A stretch of 64,000 nucleotides of DNA, from contig NZ_CP107532.1 of NCBI RefSeq assembly GCF_025813715.1, positions 1,860,001 to 1,924,000 of the forward strand, given 5' to 3'. Below the pieces are notes generated by a model. The model had not been told where the DNA came from. It saw only the letters and a list, made by a program, of their open reading frames with translations, and made no database searches. A program made the translations under genes and the position numbers. Below are positions 8,607 through 18,201 of the stretch, piece by piece; the first letter of the stretch is position 1, and each line of letters begins with the position of its first letter. This DNA comes from Methylobacterium sp. FF17 (GTDB lineage: Bacteria; Pseudomonadota; Alphaproteobacteria; Rhizobiales; Beijerinckiaceae).

Positions 8607-9557
8607 ATGGCCCTGACCGTCGCGGTGCAGATGGATCCGATCCAGGGGATCCGGATCGCCGGGGATACCACCTTCGCCCTGTTGCTCGAGGCGCAGGCAC
8701 GGGGACACCGGCTCCTGCACTACACGCCCCACCGCCTGTCGATGCAGGGCAACACCGTCACCGCGCGGGTCGAGGCCCTCCGCGTGCAGGATGTCGAGGG
8801 CGCGCACGCGACCCTCGGTGCACCCGAGCGGATCGACCTGTCGGGTGTCGACGTGGTCCTGATGCGTCAGGATCCGCCCTTCGACATGGCCTACATCACC
8901 GCCACCCACATGCTGGAGCGCATTCACCCGCGCACCCTGGTGGTGAACAACCCTTCGGAGGTGCGCAACGCGCCCGAGAAGCTGTTCGTCCTCGACTTTC
9001 CCGAACTGATGCCCCCCACCCTGATCACCCGCGACAAAGCGGAGATCGAGGCGTTTCGGGCGGAGCACGGCGCCATCGTGATGAAGCCGCTGCATGGCCA
9101 TGGCGGCGCGGCAGTGTTCCGGGTGCTGCCGGAGGACGCGAATTTCGGCTCGATGTTCGACCTGTTCTCGGTGACGTTCCGGGAGCAGTGGGTGGTGCAG
9201 CGCTTCCTGCCGCGCATCACCGAGGGCGACAAGCGCATCATCCTCGTGGATGGCGAGCCCATGGGTGCCATCAACCGCGTCCCGGCTCTCAACGACATCC
9301 GCTCCAACATGGTGCGTGGCGGGGCGGCGACGGCCTCCGACCTCACCGAGCGCGAGCGCGCCATCTGCGCCAGCATCGGCCCCGAACTGCGTCGGCGTGG
9401 CCTCATCCTGGTCGGCATCGACGTCATCGACGGCAACCTCACCGAGATCAACGTGACCTCGCCCACCGGTATCCGGGCGATCAAGCGCCTCGGCGGGCCG
9501 GATCTCGCGGTCTCGGTCTGGGACGCGATCGAGGGGCGCCTCGGCGTGGTGGGCTGA
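8607..9557 (+). CDS. gshB: Glutathione synthetase
   Basis: Joins gamma-glutamylcysteine and glycine with ATP, the second step of glutathione synthesis. The 316-residue length is normal. The N-terminal lid region shows [19 protein letters not shown] and [15 protein letters not shown]; the ATP-grasp part shows [43 protein letters not shown] and [18 protein letters not shown]. It stands as a single gene after the cysteine-rich protein, with GGAGATGTGAGAGC in front of the start. Function is clear from motifs. Confidence 0.97.
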   Translation: MALTVAVQMDPIQGIRIAGDTTFALLLEAQARGHRLLHYTPHRLSMQGNTVTARVEALRVQDVEGAHATLGAPERIDLSGVDVVLMRQDPPFDMAYITATHMLERIHPRTLVVNNPSEVRNAPEKLFVLDFPELMPPTLITRDKAEIEAFRAEHGAIVMKPLHGHGGAAVFRVLPEDANFGSMFDLFSVTFREQWVVQRFLPRITEGDKRIILVDGEPMGAINRVPALNDIRSNMVRGGAATASDLTERERAICASIGPELRRRGLILVGIDVIDGNLTEINVTSPTGIRAIKRLGGPDLAVSVWDAIEGRLGVVG

Positions 9558-9725
9558 GGCGGGCACGAGGGGATGCGACGATGACCGTCACACGGGTGCC
9601 GGTCCCGTGCGCGGCGACGGACATCCGCAGCGCGCGGGATCACCAGCGGCGGGCCTGAGGCGTCCGCATTCGGCTATTCTGGCGATGCTTCGCAACGCGT
9701 CTGAAGCGCCGGGGCACCGCCCCCC

Positions 9726-11270
9726 TCACGTATCCCCTCGCGGCGTCGCGTTCATCTCGGCCCAGTCGAACTCCTCTTCCAGCACGTAATAGGCGTCGTC
9801 GCCGATCGCCCCGGAGCTGCGCAGGGCCAGCACCCGGTCGCGGGCGGCCTCGATGGCGCGGCGGCGGGCGGCGTCGGCTGGAAGGGCCTCGGCGGCAAAG
9901 CCGTTGTCGCGGGCCTCCGCCTGCTCGAGGGCGATGCGGAACTCCTCGCGAAGCGCCTTCGAGGGGGCGTCGTCCACATCCTCCAGGGTCTCCAGGGCGG
10001 CGCGGAACGCCTCGGTGCGGCCATGTCCGACCTCGCGCCCGACGGGGTCGTTATCCTCCAGCCCGAGACGGTTCAGGAGGAGGCGCAAGGTCAGCCCCTG
10101 GATGGTGAGCGTGCCGATGATGACGCAGAAGGCGGTCAGCACGATGAGGTCGCGGAACGGGAAGGCCGGGTCCCGCTCCGGCAGGGCCAGCGCCGTCGCG
10201 ATGGTGACGATCCCGCGCATGCCCGCCCAGGAGACCGCGATGCCGGCGGAGAGGCCCCGGTCGCGGGTCTCGGATCCCTCGGCGCCGAGGCGGGCGAGGT
10301 GGGCCGTCGGCAGCACCCAGGCGAGGCGCACCACCACGACGGTGAGGAACACCGCCGCGCCGACGAGGGCGTAGGAAACCTGCTGCTCGTGGGTCAGCCG
10401 TTCCAGGATCGGCCCGATCTGCAGGCCGATCAGGACGAAGGCGAGGACATTGAGGACGAACACCGCCGTGTCCCAGACCGCGTAGGAGACGATGCGGGTA
10501 CGGGGCGGGGTGTGGCCGGGGGCGATCCGCGCCACCGTGATCGCGAAGGTGACGACGGTGAGCACGCCGGAGAGGTGGAAGGCCTCCGCCCCGATCCAGA
10601 TCCCGAAGGCGGAGACGAATTGCAGCACGATGACGCTCGGCGCGTCGGCCACCCGGCGCATGGCGGCGCTGTAGAGCAGCGCGAGGACCGGTCCGACGAC
10701 GATGCTGCCGAGGATCTCGATGGCGAAGGCCGGTCCGACCTCCGAGAGCGCGAAAGTTCCGGTGACCGCGGCCGTGACACCGAACCGGTAGATCAGCAGC
10801 GAGCCGGCATCGTTGAGCAGGCTCTCCCCGCGCAGGATCGTGCTCAGGCGGTGGGGCAGGGAAACGTGGCGCAGCACCGAGAGGGCGGCGACCGCATCGG
10901 GCGGCGCCACCACCGCGCCGAGCACGATGCAGGCGGCCCAGGGCATGTCCGGCACGAGCCACTTCGCCACCACGGCGACGGCGGCGGTGGTGGCGATCAC
11001 GGCCCCGAAGGCGAGGCCCGCGATGGGGCGCCAATGAGTGCGCAGGTCCCGCACCGAGGTGTCGTATCCGGCATCGAGCAGGACGGGGGCGAGGAACAGG
11101 GCGAGCGCCAACTCCGGGTCGAGCACGAGGTCGGGCACGGCCGGAACGAAGGCGAGGCCGATGCCGCCCAGCGCCAGGAAGACCGGGTAGGGAGCACCCA
11201 CCCGGCGCGCGAGCCCCGCCAGGAGAACGGCGCCGAATAAGACGCCGACGACCCATTGGAAAATCATCAT
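9726..11270 (-). CDS. Na+/H+ antiporter, CPA1 family
   Basis: A 514-residue membrane protein with about 12 helices and a cytoplasmic C-terminal tail of some 90 residues, the layout of NhaP/Nhe-type cation/proton exchangers. Family-typical segments include LALFLAPVLLDAGYDTS, VLGAVVAPPDAVAALSVL (the ion-binding Pro-Pro-Asp region) and LRGESLLNDAGSLLIYR. It would exchange monovalent cations for protons at the inner membrane, supporting pH and salt balance; the ion cannot be told from sequence. The C-terminal tail is helical and charged. It has its own promoter region after the OsmC gene on the same strand. Confidence 0.92.
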   Translation of the reverse strand: MMIFQWVVGVLFGAVLLAGLARRVGAPYPVFLALGGIGLAFVPAVPDLVLDPELALALFLAPVLLDAGYDTSVRDLRTHWRPIAGLAFGAVIATTAAVAVVAKWLVPDMPWAACIVLGAVVAPPDAVAALSVLRHVSLPHRLSTILRGESLLNDAGSLLIYRFGVTAAVTGTFALSEVGPAFAIEILGSIVVGPVLALLYSAAMRRVADAPSVIVLQFVSAFGIWIGAEAFHLSGVLTVVTFAITVARIAPGHTPPRTRIVSYAVWDTAVFVLNVLAFVLIGLQIGPILERLTHEQQVSYALVGAAVFLTVVVVRLAWVLPTAHLARLGAEGSETRDRGLSAGIAVSWAGMRGIVTIATALALPERDPAFPFRDLIVLTAFCVIIGTLTIQGLTLRLLLNRLGLEDNDPVGREVGHGRTEAFRAALETLEDVDDAPSKALREEFRIALEQAEARDNGFAAEALPADAARRRAIEAARDRVLALRSSGAIGDDAYYVLEEEFDWAEMNATPRGDT

Positions 11271-11336
11271 GCTGAGGAAAACACATCCTCGCCGCCCGGG
11301 GATCGGTCGCCCGGACGCAAAAACCGTCGTGCCAGA

Positions 11337-11846
11337 TCAGGCCGGCGCGCGCGTCACCGAGAGCGCCGGCCCATGCCTCAGGGTCTGGAAGACCACGCAG
11401 TAGCGTTCGGTCAGCGTCAGGAGCTGGTCGAGCCGGTCCTGCGCGGCGTCGGTGTCGAGGGTGAAATTCAGGCGTATCACCCGGAAACCCACCGGCGCCT
11501 CGCGGTCGACCCCGAGGGTCCCGCGAAAGTCGAGGTCGCCCTCGGCGCTCACCGTCCCCGACCGGAGCTCCACGCCGATGGCGGTGGCGACCGCCTTCAG
11601 GGTCACGCCCGCACAGGCGACCAGGGCTTCGAGCAGCATGTCGCCCGAGCACAGCTCTGCGCCGGAACCGCCGGTGGCCGGGTGCAGCCCCGCCACCGCC
11701 AGCGCCCGGCCGGTCTCGACCTTACAGGCGATCGCGGTGTCGTCGAGGCTGCCCCGGGCGCGCAGGGTCACCAGGGCCGAATCCGGGGCGTTGCGGTAGC
11801 GGTCCTTGATCGGGGCCTGGAGGGAACGGAGGGTCTCGGCGTCCAT
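11337..11846 (-). CDS. OsmC family protein
   Basis: A 169-residue OsmC-fold protein. These proteins often reduce organic hydroperoxides using paired cysteines. The segment GAELCSGDMLLEALVACAGVTLKAVA carries two Cys about 17 residues apart. The start is the ATG at 11846, with GGAAGGATATTCCG directly before it; the longer open frame upstream is an antisense artefact of the divergent gene. The 16-base start region is identical to that of the NepR-like gene at 36131. Likely cytosolic; exact substrate unknown. Confidence 0.85.
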   Translation of the reverse strand: MDAETLRSLQAPIKDRYRNAPDSALVTLRARGSLDDTAIACKVETGRALAVAGLHPATGGSGAELCSGDMLLEALVACAGVTLKAVATAIGVELRSGTVSAEGDLDFRGTLGVDREAPVGFRVIRLNFTLDTDAAQDRLDQLLTLTERYCVVFQTLRHGPALSVTRAPA

Positions 11847-12036
11847 CGGAATATCCTTCCCGAGAATGTTTTTCGTTCTTGTACCCTCGGATCTAGGGCG
11901 AGGCGTCCCGCGCGGCGAACCGGGGCCGGATCGAGGCCGGTTCCGGCATCGAACCTCGCGCGGGCGGGTGCGATGCCCTATCTCAGGGGGCCGGCGGGTG
12001 TTCGCACCGAGCCGTCCGGTCCTGTCAGGAGAGTCC

Positions 12037-12918
12037 ATGCGTCGTTCAAGCGTGCTTGCCCGTGCGGTGAAGGCAACGGTCGGCATTCGAAGGGCCGCCG
12101 GCCCGGGTGTCGCCGCCGGCCTCCTGCTCGCGACCGCAGCGGGCGCCGCCGCCCCGATCAGTCTCGCCAATCACCGAGCGGTCTACGACCTCTCCCTGGC
12201 CGAGAGCAGCGGCACGCGGGCGGTGGAGAGCGCGCGCGGGCGCATCGTCATCGACTTCACCGGGGATGCCTGCAAGGGCTACACGATGCAGACCCGGCAG
12301 GTGACGGTGCTGGAGAGCGGCGAGACCGGGAGCCGGACCTCGGACCTGCGCAACACCACCTTCGAGAGCGGGGACGGCCGCAGCTACCGCTTCAAGACCA
12401 ACACGGTGCTCAACGGCGCGCCGGGGCAGGTCGTGGACGGCACCGCCGAATCGGCCGCCGACCTCCTGAAGGTGAAGCTGAAGGAGCCCAAGCGCGACCA
12501 GTTCCAGGATGCGAGCCCGGTGCTGTTCCCCACGGTCCACATGCGCCACCTGATCCAGGCGGCCCGCGAGGGGCAGAGCACGGTGGCGGTGAAGGTGTTC
12601 GACGGCTCGGATGACGGACGTAAGGTCTACGACACCCTGGCGGTCATCGGGCGCCAGGCCACGGCCTCGGCGGACAAGGCATCCGAGCGCGACAAGCCAC
12701 TGAAGGACGGATCCATGGCGACGATGCCGCGTTGGCCCGTCACCCTGAGCTACTACGTCCCCGGACAGGGCGAGCGCACCCCGATCTACGTGCTCAGCTT
12801 CGACCTCTACGAGAACGGCGTCAGCGGCGCGCTGCGGCTCAACTACGGCGAGTTCGCCGTGGTCGGGGATCTCACGCGCCTCGACACGATGCCGGCCGCC
12901 GGTGACTGCAACCCTTAA
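12037..12918 (+). CDS. eipB: EipB-type cell envelope integrity protein (DUF1849)
   Basis: A 293-residue periplasmic protein with a signal peptide ending near AAGAAAP (about residue 40). The mature domain has the DUF1849 features: LANHRAVYDLSL, RIVIDFTGDACKGYTMQTRQ, RSYRFKTNTVLNG, PTVHMRHLIQAA and a final LRLNYGEFAVVGDL. Two cysteines (in DACKGY and AGDCNP) could form the disulfide known for EipB. In Brucella, EipB supports envelope integrity; the same role is inferred here. Start ATG has CAGGAGAG upstream. It is divergent from the OsmC gene. Confidence 0.9.
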   Translation: MRRSSVLARAVKATVGIRRAAGPGVAAGLLLATAAGAAAPISLANHRAVYDLSLAESSGTRAVESARGRIVIDFTGDACKGYTMQTRQVTVLESGETGSRTSDLRNTTFESGDGRSYRFKTNTVLNGAPGQVVDGTAESAADLLKVKLKEPKRDQFQDASPVLFPTVHMRHLIQAAREGQSTVAVKVFDGSDDGRKVYDTLAVIGRQATASADKASERDKPLKDGSMATMPRWPVTLSYYVPGQGERTPIYVLSFDLYENGVSGALRLNYGEFAVVGDLTRLDTMPAAGDCNP

Positions 12919-13130
12919 GGGTCGTACGTCGCCGAAGGTGCCTGTCCCCCGGTGGCGTGTGGCGCCGGGTCCGCTTCCGGGTTCACGTCTCCGAGAGGAG
13001 AGTAAGTCCTCGGCCGGTTGGGCTGTGTACGAACGCCGCGCCGCGCCTGGATGGATCGAATTGCGCCGATCCCTGCAAGGAAATGTCCGAGGAAAAGGAT
13101 CTTAGGTCTGTCCGCAACTGCAGGACGGAT

Positions 13131-13706
13131 ATGGGCGGGTTACAGGCCACGACGCAGACCAAGCTGATCCTGCCTGCCCTGTGCTGGAATCGGTACCGGC
13201 CGGATTTCTATGCCGTCACCATGGACCTGTGCGCCATCGGCCTTCGCTTCGGCTCCGCGGTGGTGCCCGATCTCGGGGAGACGCTGACCTGCAGCATCCG
13301 GCACGCGGGCACCCTGGAGGCCCTCGTGATCGAGCGTGGCCGGTCGCAGTTCGTCGCCCGGGTACTCCGGGCCGAACAGTCGCTGCCCGCCACCGTCCGC
13401 CGCTTCCTCGACCTCGCGGGCGAGCAGAACACGGAGGCCCCGCGCCATCGGGTCGATCCGCGCTTCGTGCCGGATCGGCCGGACATCCTCGTCACCACCG
13501 CGTCCGGGGTCCAGGTGCCGGGTCGTCTCCTCAACGTCTCGGTCTCGGGAGCCGCCCTGCAGGTCGACATCCCCCTCGAACCGGGCATGCGGATCACCCT
13601 CGGACGCACGCCGGCCACGGTCGCCCGCTGCTTCGAGGACGGCATCGGCGCCGTGTTCCTGGCGCCCCTGGCGCGGGAGAGCTGCGGCCCGCACGTCACC
13701 CTGTGA
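13131..13706 (+). CDS. PilZ domain protein
   Basis: A 191-residue protein, apparently of two PilZ-like halves. The C-terminal half reads RVDPRFVPDRPDILVT and then LLNVSVSGAALQVD, approximating the RxxxR and D/NxSxxG cyclic-di-GMP motifs. The N-terminal half has a weaker copy (RYRPDFYAVTMDLCAIGLRF). Such proteins usually bind cyclic di-GMP to control motility or polysaccharide. ATG 13131 with AGGACGG upstream is my choice; an in-frame ATG at 13083 would add 16 residues. It is convergent with the amine oxidase gene. Confidence 0.75.
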   Translation: MGGLQATTQTKLILPALCWNRYRPDFYAVTMDLCAIGLRFGSAVVPDLGETLTCSIRHAGTLEALVIERGRSQFVARVLRAEQSLPATVRRFLDLAGEQNTEAPRHRVDPRFVPDRPDILVTTASGVQVPGRLLNVSVSGAALQVDIPLEPGMRITLGRTPATVARCFEDGIGAVFLAPLARESCGPHVTL

Positions 13707-13722
13707 GGCCGCGTCGCGGAAC

Positions 13723-13749
13723 GCCGGGCTTCGGTCGTACAGGCCCGGC
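13723..13749. terminator. Hairpin between convergent genes
   Basis: GCCGGGC (13723-13729) pairs with GCCCGGC (13743-13749) in the 45-base gap between two convergent genes. It has no T run, so it is at best a weak shared terminator; the 3' arm lies at the edge of the amine oxidase gene. Confidence 0.3.
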
Positions 13750-13751
13750 GA

Positions 13752-15056
13752 TCAGGCCTTCAGCCGGTCGGCGACCGCGCCGCCGGCCCGCATGCCCTCG
13801 TCGTAGGCGCCCCCGGCGGTGCCCCATTGCAGGCGTGACAGGGCCTCGCCGGCGAACCAGACCCGGTCCGCCACCGGCGCCTGCAGGCAGGCCCGGGCGC
13901 CGGCATGGCCGGGGGGGACCACCGCCCAGGAGCCTCGCGCCCAGGGATCGTGCCGCCATTCGCTGACGGCGGGGATCGTCAGGTCGTGCAGGGCGCGGGC
14001 GCCGAAATGCGCCGTGAGCGTCGCGCGAACCAGGCGGCGGACTCCGTCTGGTCCGGCCCGGCGTGCGTCGAGGGCCGCCGCCATGGGTGCGTCGAGTTCG
14101 AAGAAGTGGAACGCGCTGCCGTCGATGCGGGTGAGGAGGCCCGGGCTCGCGTCACGTCCGCCGACGAGGCTCGCGAGCCGGTCCGCCCCCCGGAACGGGC
14201 AGGACGGCCAGTGCAGCACCGCGTGCTCGTAGATGCCGGTGCCGAAGCCCGCGATGGCCGCTGCGACCTCCGGAGGCAGGGCGGGCGTGAAGAGGGGCAC
14301 GGCCCGCATCACCATGGTGGGAACGGTGACGATGACGGCCCGGGCATCGAGATGCATCCCGCCGGCCGATACGCGCACCCCCGGGCCGGACCAGTCGATG
14401 CCGGTCACCGGCGTGCCGAGGGCGATCGGCAGGCCCTGCGCGAGGCGGGCGAGGTAGGCGCCATAGCCGCCGGCGATGAAGTAATTGTCGCCGTACTCCA
14501 TGCTGGGAAAGTCCTGGAGCGAGACCTGCGCCAGGGACTGGCCGGAGACGAGGCCGTGGACCCGCTCCACCCGCCGGCCCCAGGGGCCGAGGCCCGGCGG
14601 CAGGGCGGAGGCGGCCGGCCGGTCCGGTCCCTCCCAGGCCGCCTGCGTGCTCATCGCCCGGTCGGCCACCGCGAAGGCTCGCCCCAGGGCCGCCGCCTCC
14701 GCCGGGCGGCCCCGCCGGCGCCCGGCCCAGAGATGGCTTTCCTGCGCGGCCACCCGCAGGGGCTCGCCCCGCGCGGTCCCGAGCCCGACCAACGGGTTGA
14801 TCGGCCCCGCATGCAGCCAGTGCCCGCCGAGGTCGACCGGATGCCCGCGCAAGGGAACGGTGACCAGCCGACCACCGACCCGCTCGCGCGCCTCCAGCAC
14901 CGCCACGCGAACCCCGCGCGCCACGAGGCTCCGGGCCGCCGCGATGCCGGCGGCCCCCGCTCCGACGACGATCACTTCGGGCTCTTGGGGCAGGGGGCTC
15001 AGGCGTGGCGCGATGCTGGGGCGCCAGCCTTCATGCGCGGGGCGGGACGTCCTCAT
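13752..15056 (-). CDS. FAD-dependent amine oxidase / flavin monoamine oxidase
   Basis: A 434-residue flavoprotein. The FAD-binding Rossmann motif is VIVVGAGAAGIAAARSL (about residues 28-44), followed by VLEARERVGGRL, HWLHAGPINPLVG and the C-terminal FAD contact VWFAGEALSRLQWGTAGGAYDEG. This order and length fit the monoamine/polyamine oxidase family, which oxidises amines to imines using O2. No signal peptide is clear. The gene is divergent from the CysZ-like gene. Substrate cannot be assigned. Confidence 0.85.
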   Translation of the reverse strand: MRTSRPAHEGWRPSIAPRLSPLPQEPEVIVVGAGAAGIAAARSLVARGVRVAVLEARERVGGRLVTVPLRGHPVDLGGHWLHAGPINPLVGLGTARGEPLRVAAQESHLWAGRRRGRPAEAAALGRAFAVADRAMSTQAAWEGPDRPAASALPPGLGPWGRRVERVHGLVSGQSLAQVSLQDFPSMEYGDNYFIAGGYGAYLARLAQGLPIALGTPVTGIDWSGPGVRVSAGGMHLDARAVIVTVPTMVMRAVPLFTPALPPEVAAAIAGFGTGIYEHAVLHWPSCPFRGADRLASLVGGRDASPGLLTRIDGSAFHFFELDAPMAAALDARRAGPDGVRRLVRATLTAHFGARALHDLTIPAVSEWRHDPWARGSWAVVPPGHAGARACLQAPVADRVWFAGEALSRLQWGTAGGAYDEGMRAGGAVADRLKA

Positions 15057-15373
15057 GGATGACGGGCTCGTTCCTGTCTCGGGGCGGCCATGGGCCTAGC
15101 AGAGGACCGGGCGGGGGAACACCGCGCGACGGATCGCAAATCCGGTCTCACGGGAGAAAACTCCCGCCCGCAGGGTCTTCGGGCTTCAGGGTCGCGCGGG
15201 TGAATCGCGGCTCCGATGGCCGACGCAGCGAACGAAGACACCCGGACCTGCCCTTGCGCCCACGCGCGCCGATCCCCAAAACCTGCCGGGACACGGTGCG
15301 CGCGGGGGCGACGCAGGCCGGTGTGTCACGATCCCCGACGACCCGACCGAATCGAGACCACAGGATATCCGGC
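15057..15373. other. Intergenic region between divergent genes
   Basis: 317 bases separate the amine oxidase and CysZ-like starts. I see no supported small gene, RNA or repeat; the region should contain both promoters. Confidence 0.4.
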
Positions 15374-16090
15374 ATGCTCATCCAGGCCGCCTTCGCCGCC
15401 GTCCGGCAGGTATTTTCGCCGCCCTTGCGCGCGATCCTGTGGAAGTCGCTGGCGCTCACCCTGGGCATCCTCGTCGTGATCTGGTTCGGCCTGACGCGGG
15501 CAATCAACTGGTTCCTGTCCCAGCACCACCTCTCAGTGGATTACCCCTTCCTCGACACCCTGGCGGTGTTCTTCGCGGGGGCCGGCCTGTTCGTCGGCCT
15601 CGCCTACGTCATGCCGGCGGTGTCGATCCTGGTGGCGGGCTACTTCCTCGACGACGCGGCCGAGATCGTCGAGCGCACCGATTTCCCGAACGATCCGCCC
15701 GGCCTGGCGCTGCCGCTCGGCACCGCGATGCTCTACGCCCTGCGCTTTGCCGGCCTCGCCCTCTTGGTGAACCTCGTGGCGCTGATCCTGTTCTTCGTGC
15801 CCGGCGTGAACCTCGTGGCCTTCTTCGGCGCCAACGCCTACCTGCTGTCGCGCGAGTACTTCGAGCTCGCCGCCGGACGCTTCCGGCCGATGGCGGAAGC
15901 CGGCGCCATGCGCCGCCACTACGGCGGCACCACCCTCGTCGCCGGAATCCTGCTCGCCGGCCTCATGGTCGTGCCGGTGCTCAACCTCGTGACGCCGCTC
16001 TTCGGCATCGCCCTGATGGTGCATGTGCACAAGGGCCTGAGCCGCCGGACCCCGGTGGCCGGGCCGGGCGCACAGGCCCGCCTGCGCTAA
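15374..16090 (+). CDS. EI24/CysZ-like membrane protein
   Basis: A 238-residue integral membrane protein with about five hydrophobic helices (roughly residues 20-42, 55-85, 120-150 and 195-225). Features of the EI24/CysZ group are LFVGLAYVMPAVSILVAGYFLDDAAEIVE, VNLVAFFGANAYLLSREYFELAAGRF and a late VLNLVTPLFGIALMVHVHKG. CysZ imports sulfate in enterobacteria, but alphaproteobacterial relatives are not well characterised, so transport of sulfate is only a guess. Start ATG 15374 begins the conserved part. Confidence 0.82.
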   Translation: MLIQAAFAAVRQVFSPPLRAILWKSLALTLGILVVIWFGLTRAINWFLSQHHLSVDYPFLDTLAVFFAGAGLFVGLAYVMPAVSILVAGYFLDDAAEIVERTDFPNDPPGLALPLGTAMLYALRFAGLALLVNLVALILFFVPGVNLVAFFGANAYLLSREYFELAAGRFRPMAEAGAMRRHYGGTTLVAGILLAGLMVVPVLNLVTPLFGIALMVHVHKGLSRRTPVAGPGAQARLR

Positions 16091-16264
16091 GGCCGCGCCA
16101 GCGTACGGGCCGCCGAACAGCGTGGCTCGAATTTCACGCCGCGACCTCCCGTCCGCGATGGAAGTGTTCTAGATACGCTGCGACAGGCTTCAAGGACCGG
16201 CACCGATCCGGCCCCGCTCGGGGTTCGGCACGGCGCGGGGGCCGCTTTTCGAGACGCACGCGCG

Positions 16265-17404
16265 ATGACCGGCTTCGAGACCCTTCCCCTGACCCGCCCC
16301 GCCTCGCAGCTCGTCACCGTCTTCGGCGGGTCGGGCTTCCTCGGCCGGCACGTGGTGCGGGCGCTGGCCAAGCGCGGCTACCGCATCCGGGTCGCCGTGC
16401 GCCGGCCCGACCTCGCCCTGTTCCTGCAGCCGCTGGGCAAGGTCGGCCAGATCGTCGGGGTGCAGGCGAATCTGCGTTATCCGGAATCGATCGCGCGCGC
16501 GGTCCACGGGGCGGATATCGTGGTCAACCTCGTCGGCATCCTGCAGGAGACCGGCAAGCAGAGCTTCTCGCAATTGCAGGCGGACGGAGCCGGCGAGATC
16601 GCGCGGGCAGCCGCCGCCATCGGCGCGCCCCTGGTCCACGTCTCGGCCATTGGGGCGGATGCGAACTCCCCGTCCCAGTACGCCCGCACCAAGGCGCTGG
16701 GCGAGGCCCGGGTCGCCGAGGCCGGCGGCTCCTTCGTGATCTTGAGGCCGTCGCTGGTCTTCGGGCCGGGCGACAGCTTCTTCAACCGCTTCGCTTCGCT
16801 GGCCCGCGCGCTGCCCGTGCTGCCGCTGGCCGGCGCCGAATCCCGCTTCCAGCCCGTCTACGTCGCCGACGTGGCCGAGGCGGTGGCCCGCGCGGTGGAG
16901 GGCCACGTGCCGGCGGGCGGGGTCTACGAACTCGGCGGCCCGGAGGTCGAGACCCTCGACGCCCTGGTGCGCTACATGCTCAAGGTCACGATGCGCAAGC
17001 GCGTGGTCCTCGGCCTGCCGCAGCCGGCGGCCCTGCTCCAGGCCCGCGCCCTGGAGATCGTCGACACCCTGACCCTCGGCCTGCTGCCGGACGCCCTCAA
17101 GCTCACCCGCGACCAGGTCATCCTGCTCCAGAGCGACAACGTGGTCTCCGAGGCCGCGAAAGCGGAAGGCCGCACCCTGGAAGGCATCGGCCTGCAGCCC
17201 ACCGCCATGGAGGCCGTGGTGCCGAGCTACCTCTGGCGCTTCCGCAAGGCCGGCCAGTTCGCCAAGGTGCAGGAATACGAGAGCGCGATCCCCGAGACCC
17301 TGACGCCGAAGCCCTTCGTGCCGCGCAGCGGCAGCGGCCCGGCCCTGGGGCCGGATTCGAACGCCCCGAGCCGGATGGGGGTTCGGTGGGGCACGCGGGG
17401 GTGA
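16265..17404 (+). CDS. NDUFA9-like NAD(P)H-binding protein, complex I associated
   Basis: A 379-residue atypical short-chain dehydrogenase. The N-terminal Rossmann motif is VTVFGGSGFLGRHVVRALA (about residues 17-35), then RRPDLALFLQPLGKVGQIVGVQANLR and VNLVGILQETGKQSF, which match the mitochondrial complex I subunit NDUFA9 family and its alphaproteobacterial relatives. The usual active-site YxxxK is present as YARTK. In mitochondria this subunit binds NADPH tightly and stabilises the matrix-membrane arm junction; a similar accessory role is likely here. Single gene. Confidence 0.88.
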   Translation: MTGFETLPLTRPASQLVTVFGGSGFLGRHVVRALAKRGYRIRVAVRRPDLALFLQPLGKVGQIVGVQANLRYPESIARAVHGADIVVNLVGILQETGKQSFSQLQADGAGEIARAAAAIGAPLVHVSAIGADANSPSQYARTKALGEARVAEAGGSFVILRPSLVFGPGDSFFNRFASLARALPVLPLAGAESRFQPVYVADVAEAVARAVEGHVPAGGVYELGGPEVETLDALVRYMLKVTMRKRVVLGLPQPAALLQARALEIVDTLTLGLLPDALKLTRDQVILLQSDNVVSEAAKAEGRTLEGIGLQPTAMEAVVPSYLWRFRKAGQFAKVQEYESAIPETLTPKPFVPRSGSGPALGPDSNAPSRMGVRWGTRG

Positions 17405-17492
17405 GGCGAGCGCCGCAACCCGACATTCGCCGAGGGGCGCTCGCGCTGCGCCCGCGAGCAGGTGTTCGAGCTGTCGAGAAACCCGCTGCTGC

Positions 17493-17876
17493 TCAAAACA
17501 TCCCGTTCGGATTGGCGGACGCCTCGGGCAGGACCTGCATCACGTCCCAATGTTCGACGATCTTGCCGCTGCCATCGAGCCGGAAGATATCCATGGCCGC
17601 ATAATCGTGGTCGCCCGGCCAGTGCTGGAGACAGTGCAGGACAACCAGATCGCCCTCGGCAACCGCTCGCTTCACCTCGACCCGCTTGCCGGGCCACTCG
17701 CGTGCCATGCGCTCGAAATAGGCGATGAAGCCGTCCTTGCCGGTCGCCACATGCGGATTGTGCTGGATGTAGGCGTCGCCGACGTAGCGCTCGATGGCCT
17801 TGCGCGGTTCGCAGCCGTTGAACATCAACGCGTAGAAAGCGATCACGTTTGCCTTGTTCCGGGCAAGGTCCGCCAT
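17493..17876 (-). CDS. SnoaL-like / NTF2-fold protein
   Basis: A 127-residue cytosolic protein of the SnoaL-like polyketide cyclase/NTF2 superfamily. It shows the usual order: an N-terminal helix ([14 protein letters not shown]), then [19 protein letters not shown], then [36 protein letters not shown]. The substrate of this large superfamily cannot be read from sequence. Opposite in direction to the neighbours on both sides. Confidence 0.85.
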   Translation of the reverse strand: MADLARNKANVIAFYALMFNGCEPRKAIERYVGDAYIQHNPHVATGKDGFIAYFERMAREWPGKRVEVKRAVAEGDLVVLHCLQHWPGDHDYAAMDIFRLDGSGKIVEHWDVMQVLPEASANPNGMF

Positions 17877-18201
17877 GCTGTCTCGCCTCCCTGAATGGCC
17901 GGCATCCGGCGAAGGAGCCCGCGTCTTCGATCGATCGGAATGTCGAGGGTCTGCTTGCGGCGGACACGTCGCCCCTCATGATGGCAGTTCACCGGACCGC
18001 CCTCCATCCCGCGCGGTCAATCCGGCCTCGCCCACGGATCCGGAAGCGGAGGCTCGCGGATGACGGGCCGGGTTTCGGCACCGGCAACGGCGCGAGGCTG
18101 GTCTCATCGATCCTGCAGAAGTCGTATGCCGCGAGAATCCGCGCGACGTGACGCCTGCGAGGGGTAGCGGGTGCCGGGGTCCGCGCCCTAAAAGACGCTC
18201 C
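17877..18201. other. Intergenic region
   Basis: 325 bases between the SnoaL-like and gltX starts. No supported gene, RNA, repeat or terminator was found here. Confidence 0.4.

Noticed and set aside
9581..9658. 25-codon frame after gshB
   Set aside because: No ribosome site of note, no conserved or hydrophobic features; likely chance.
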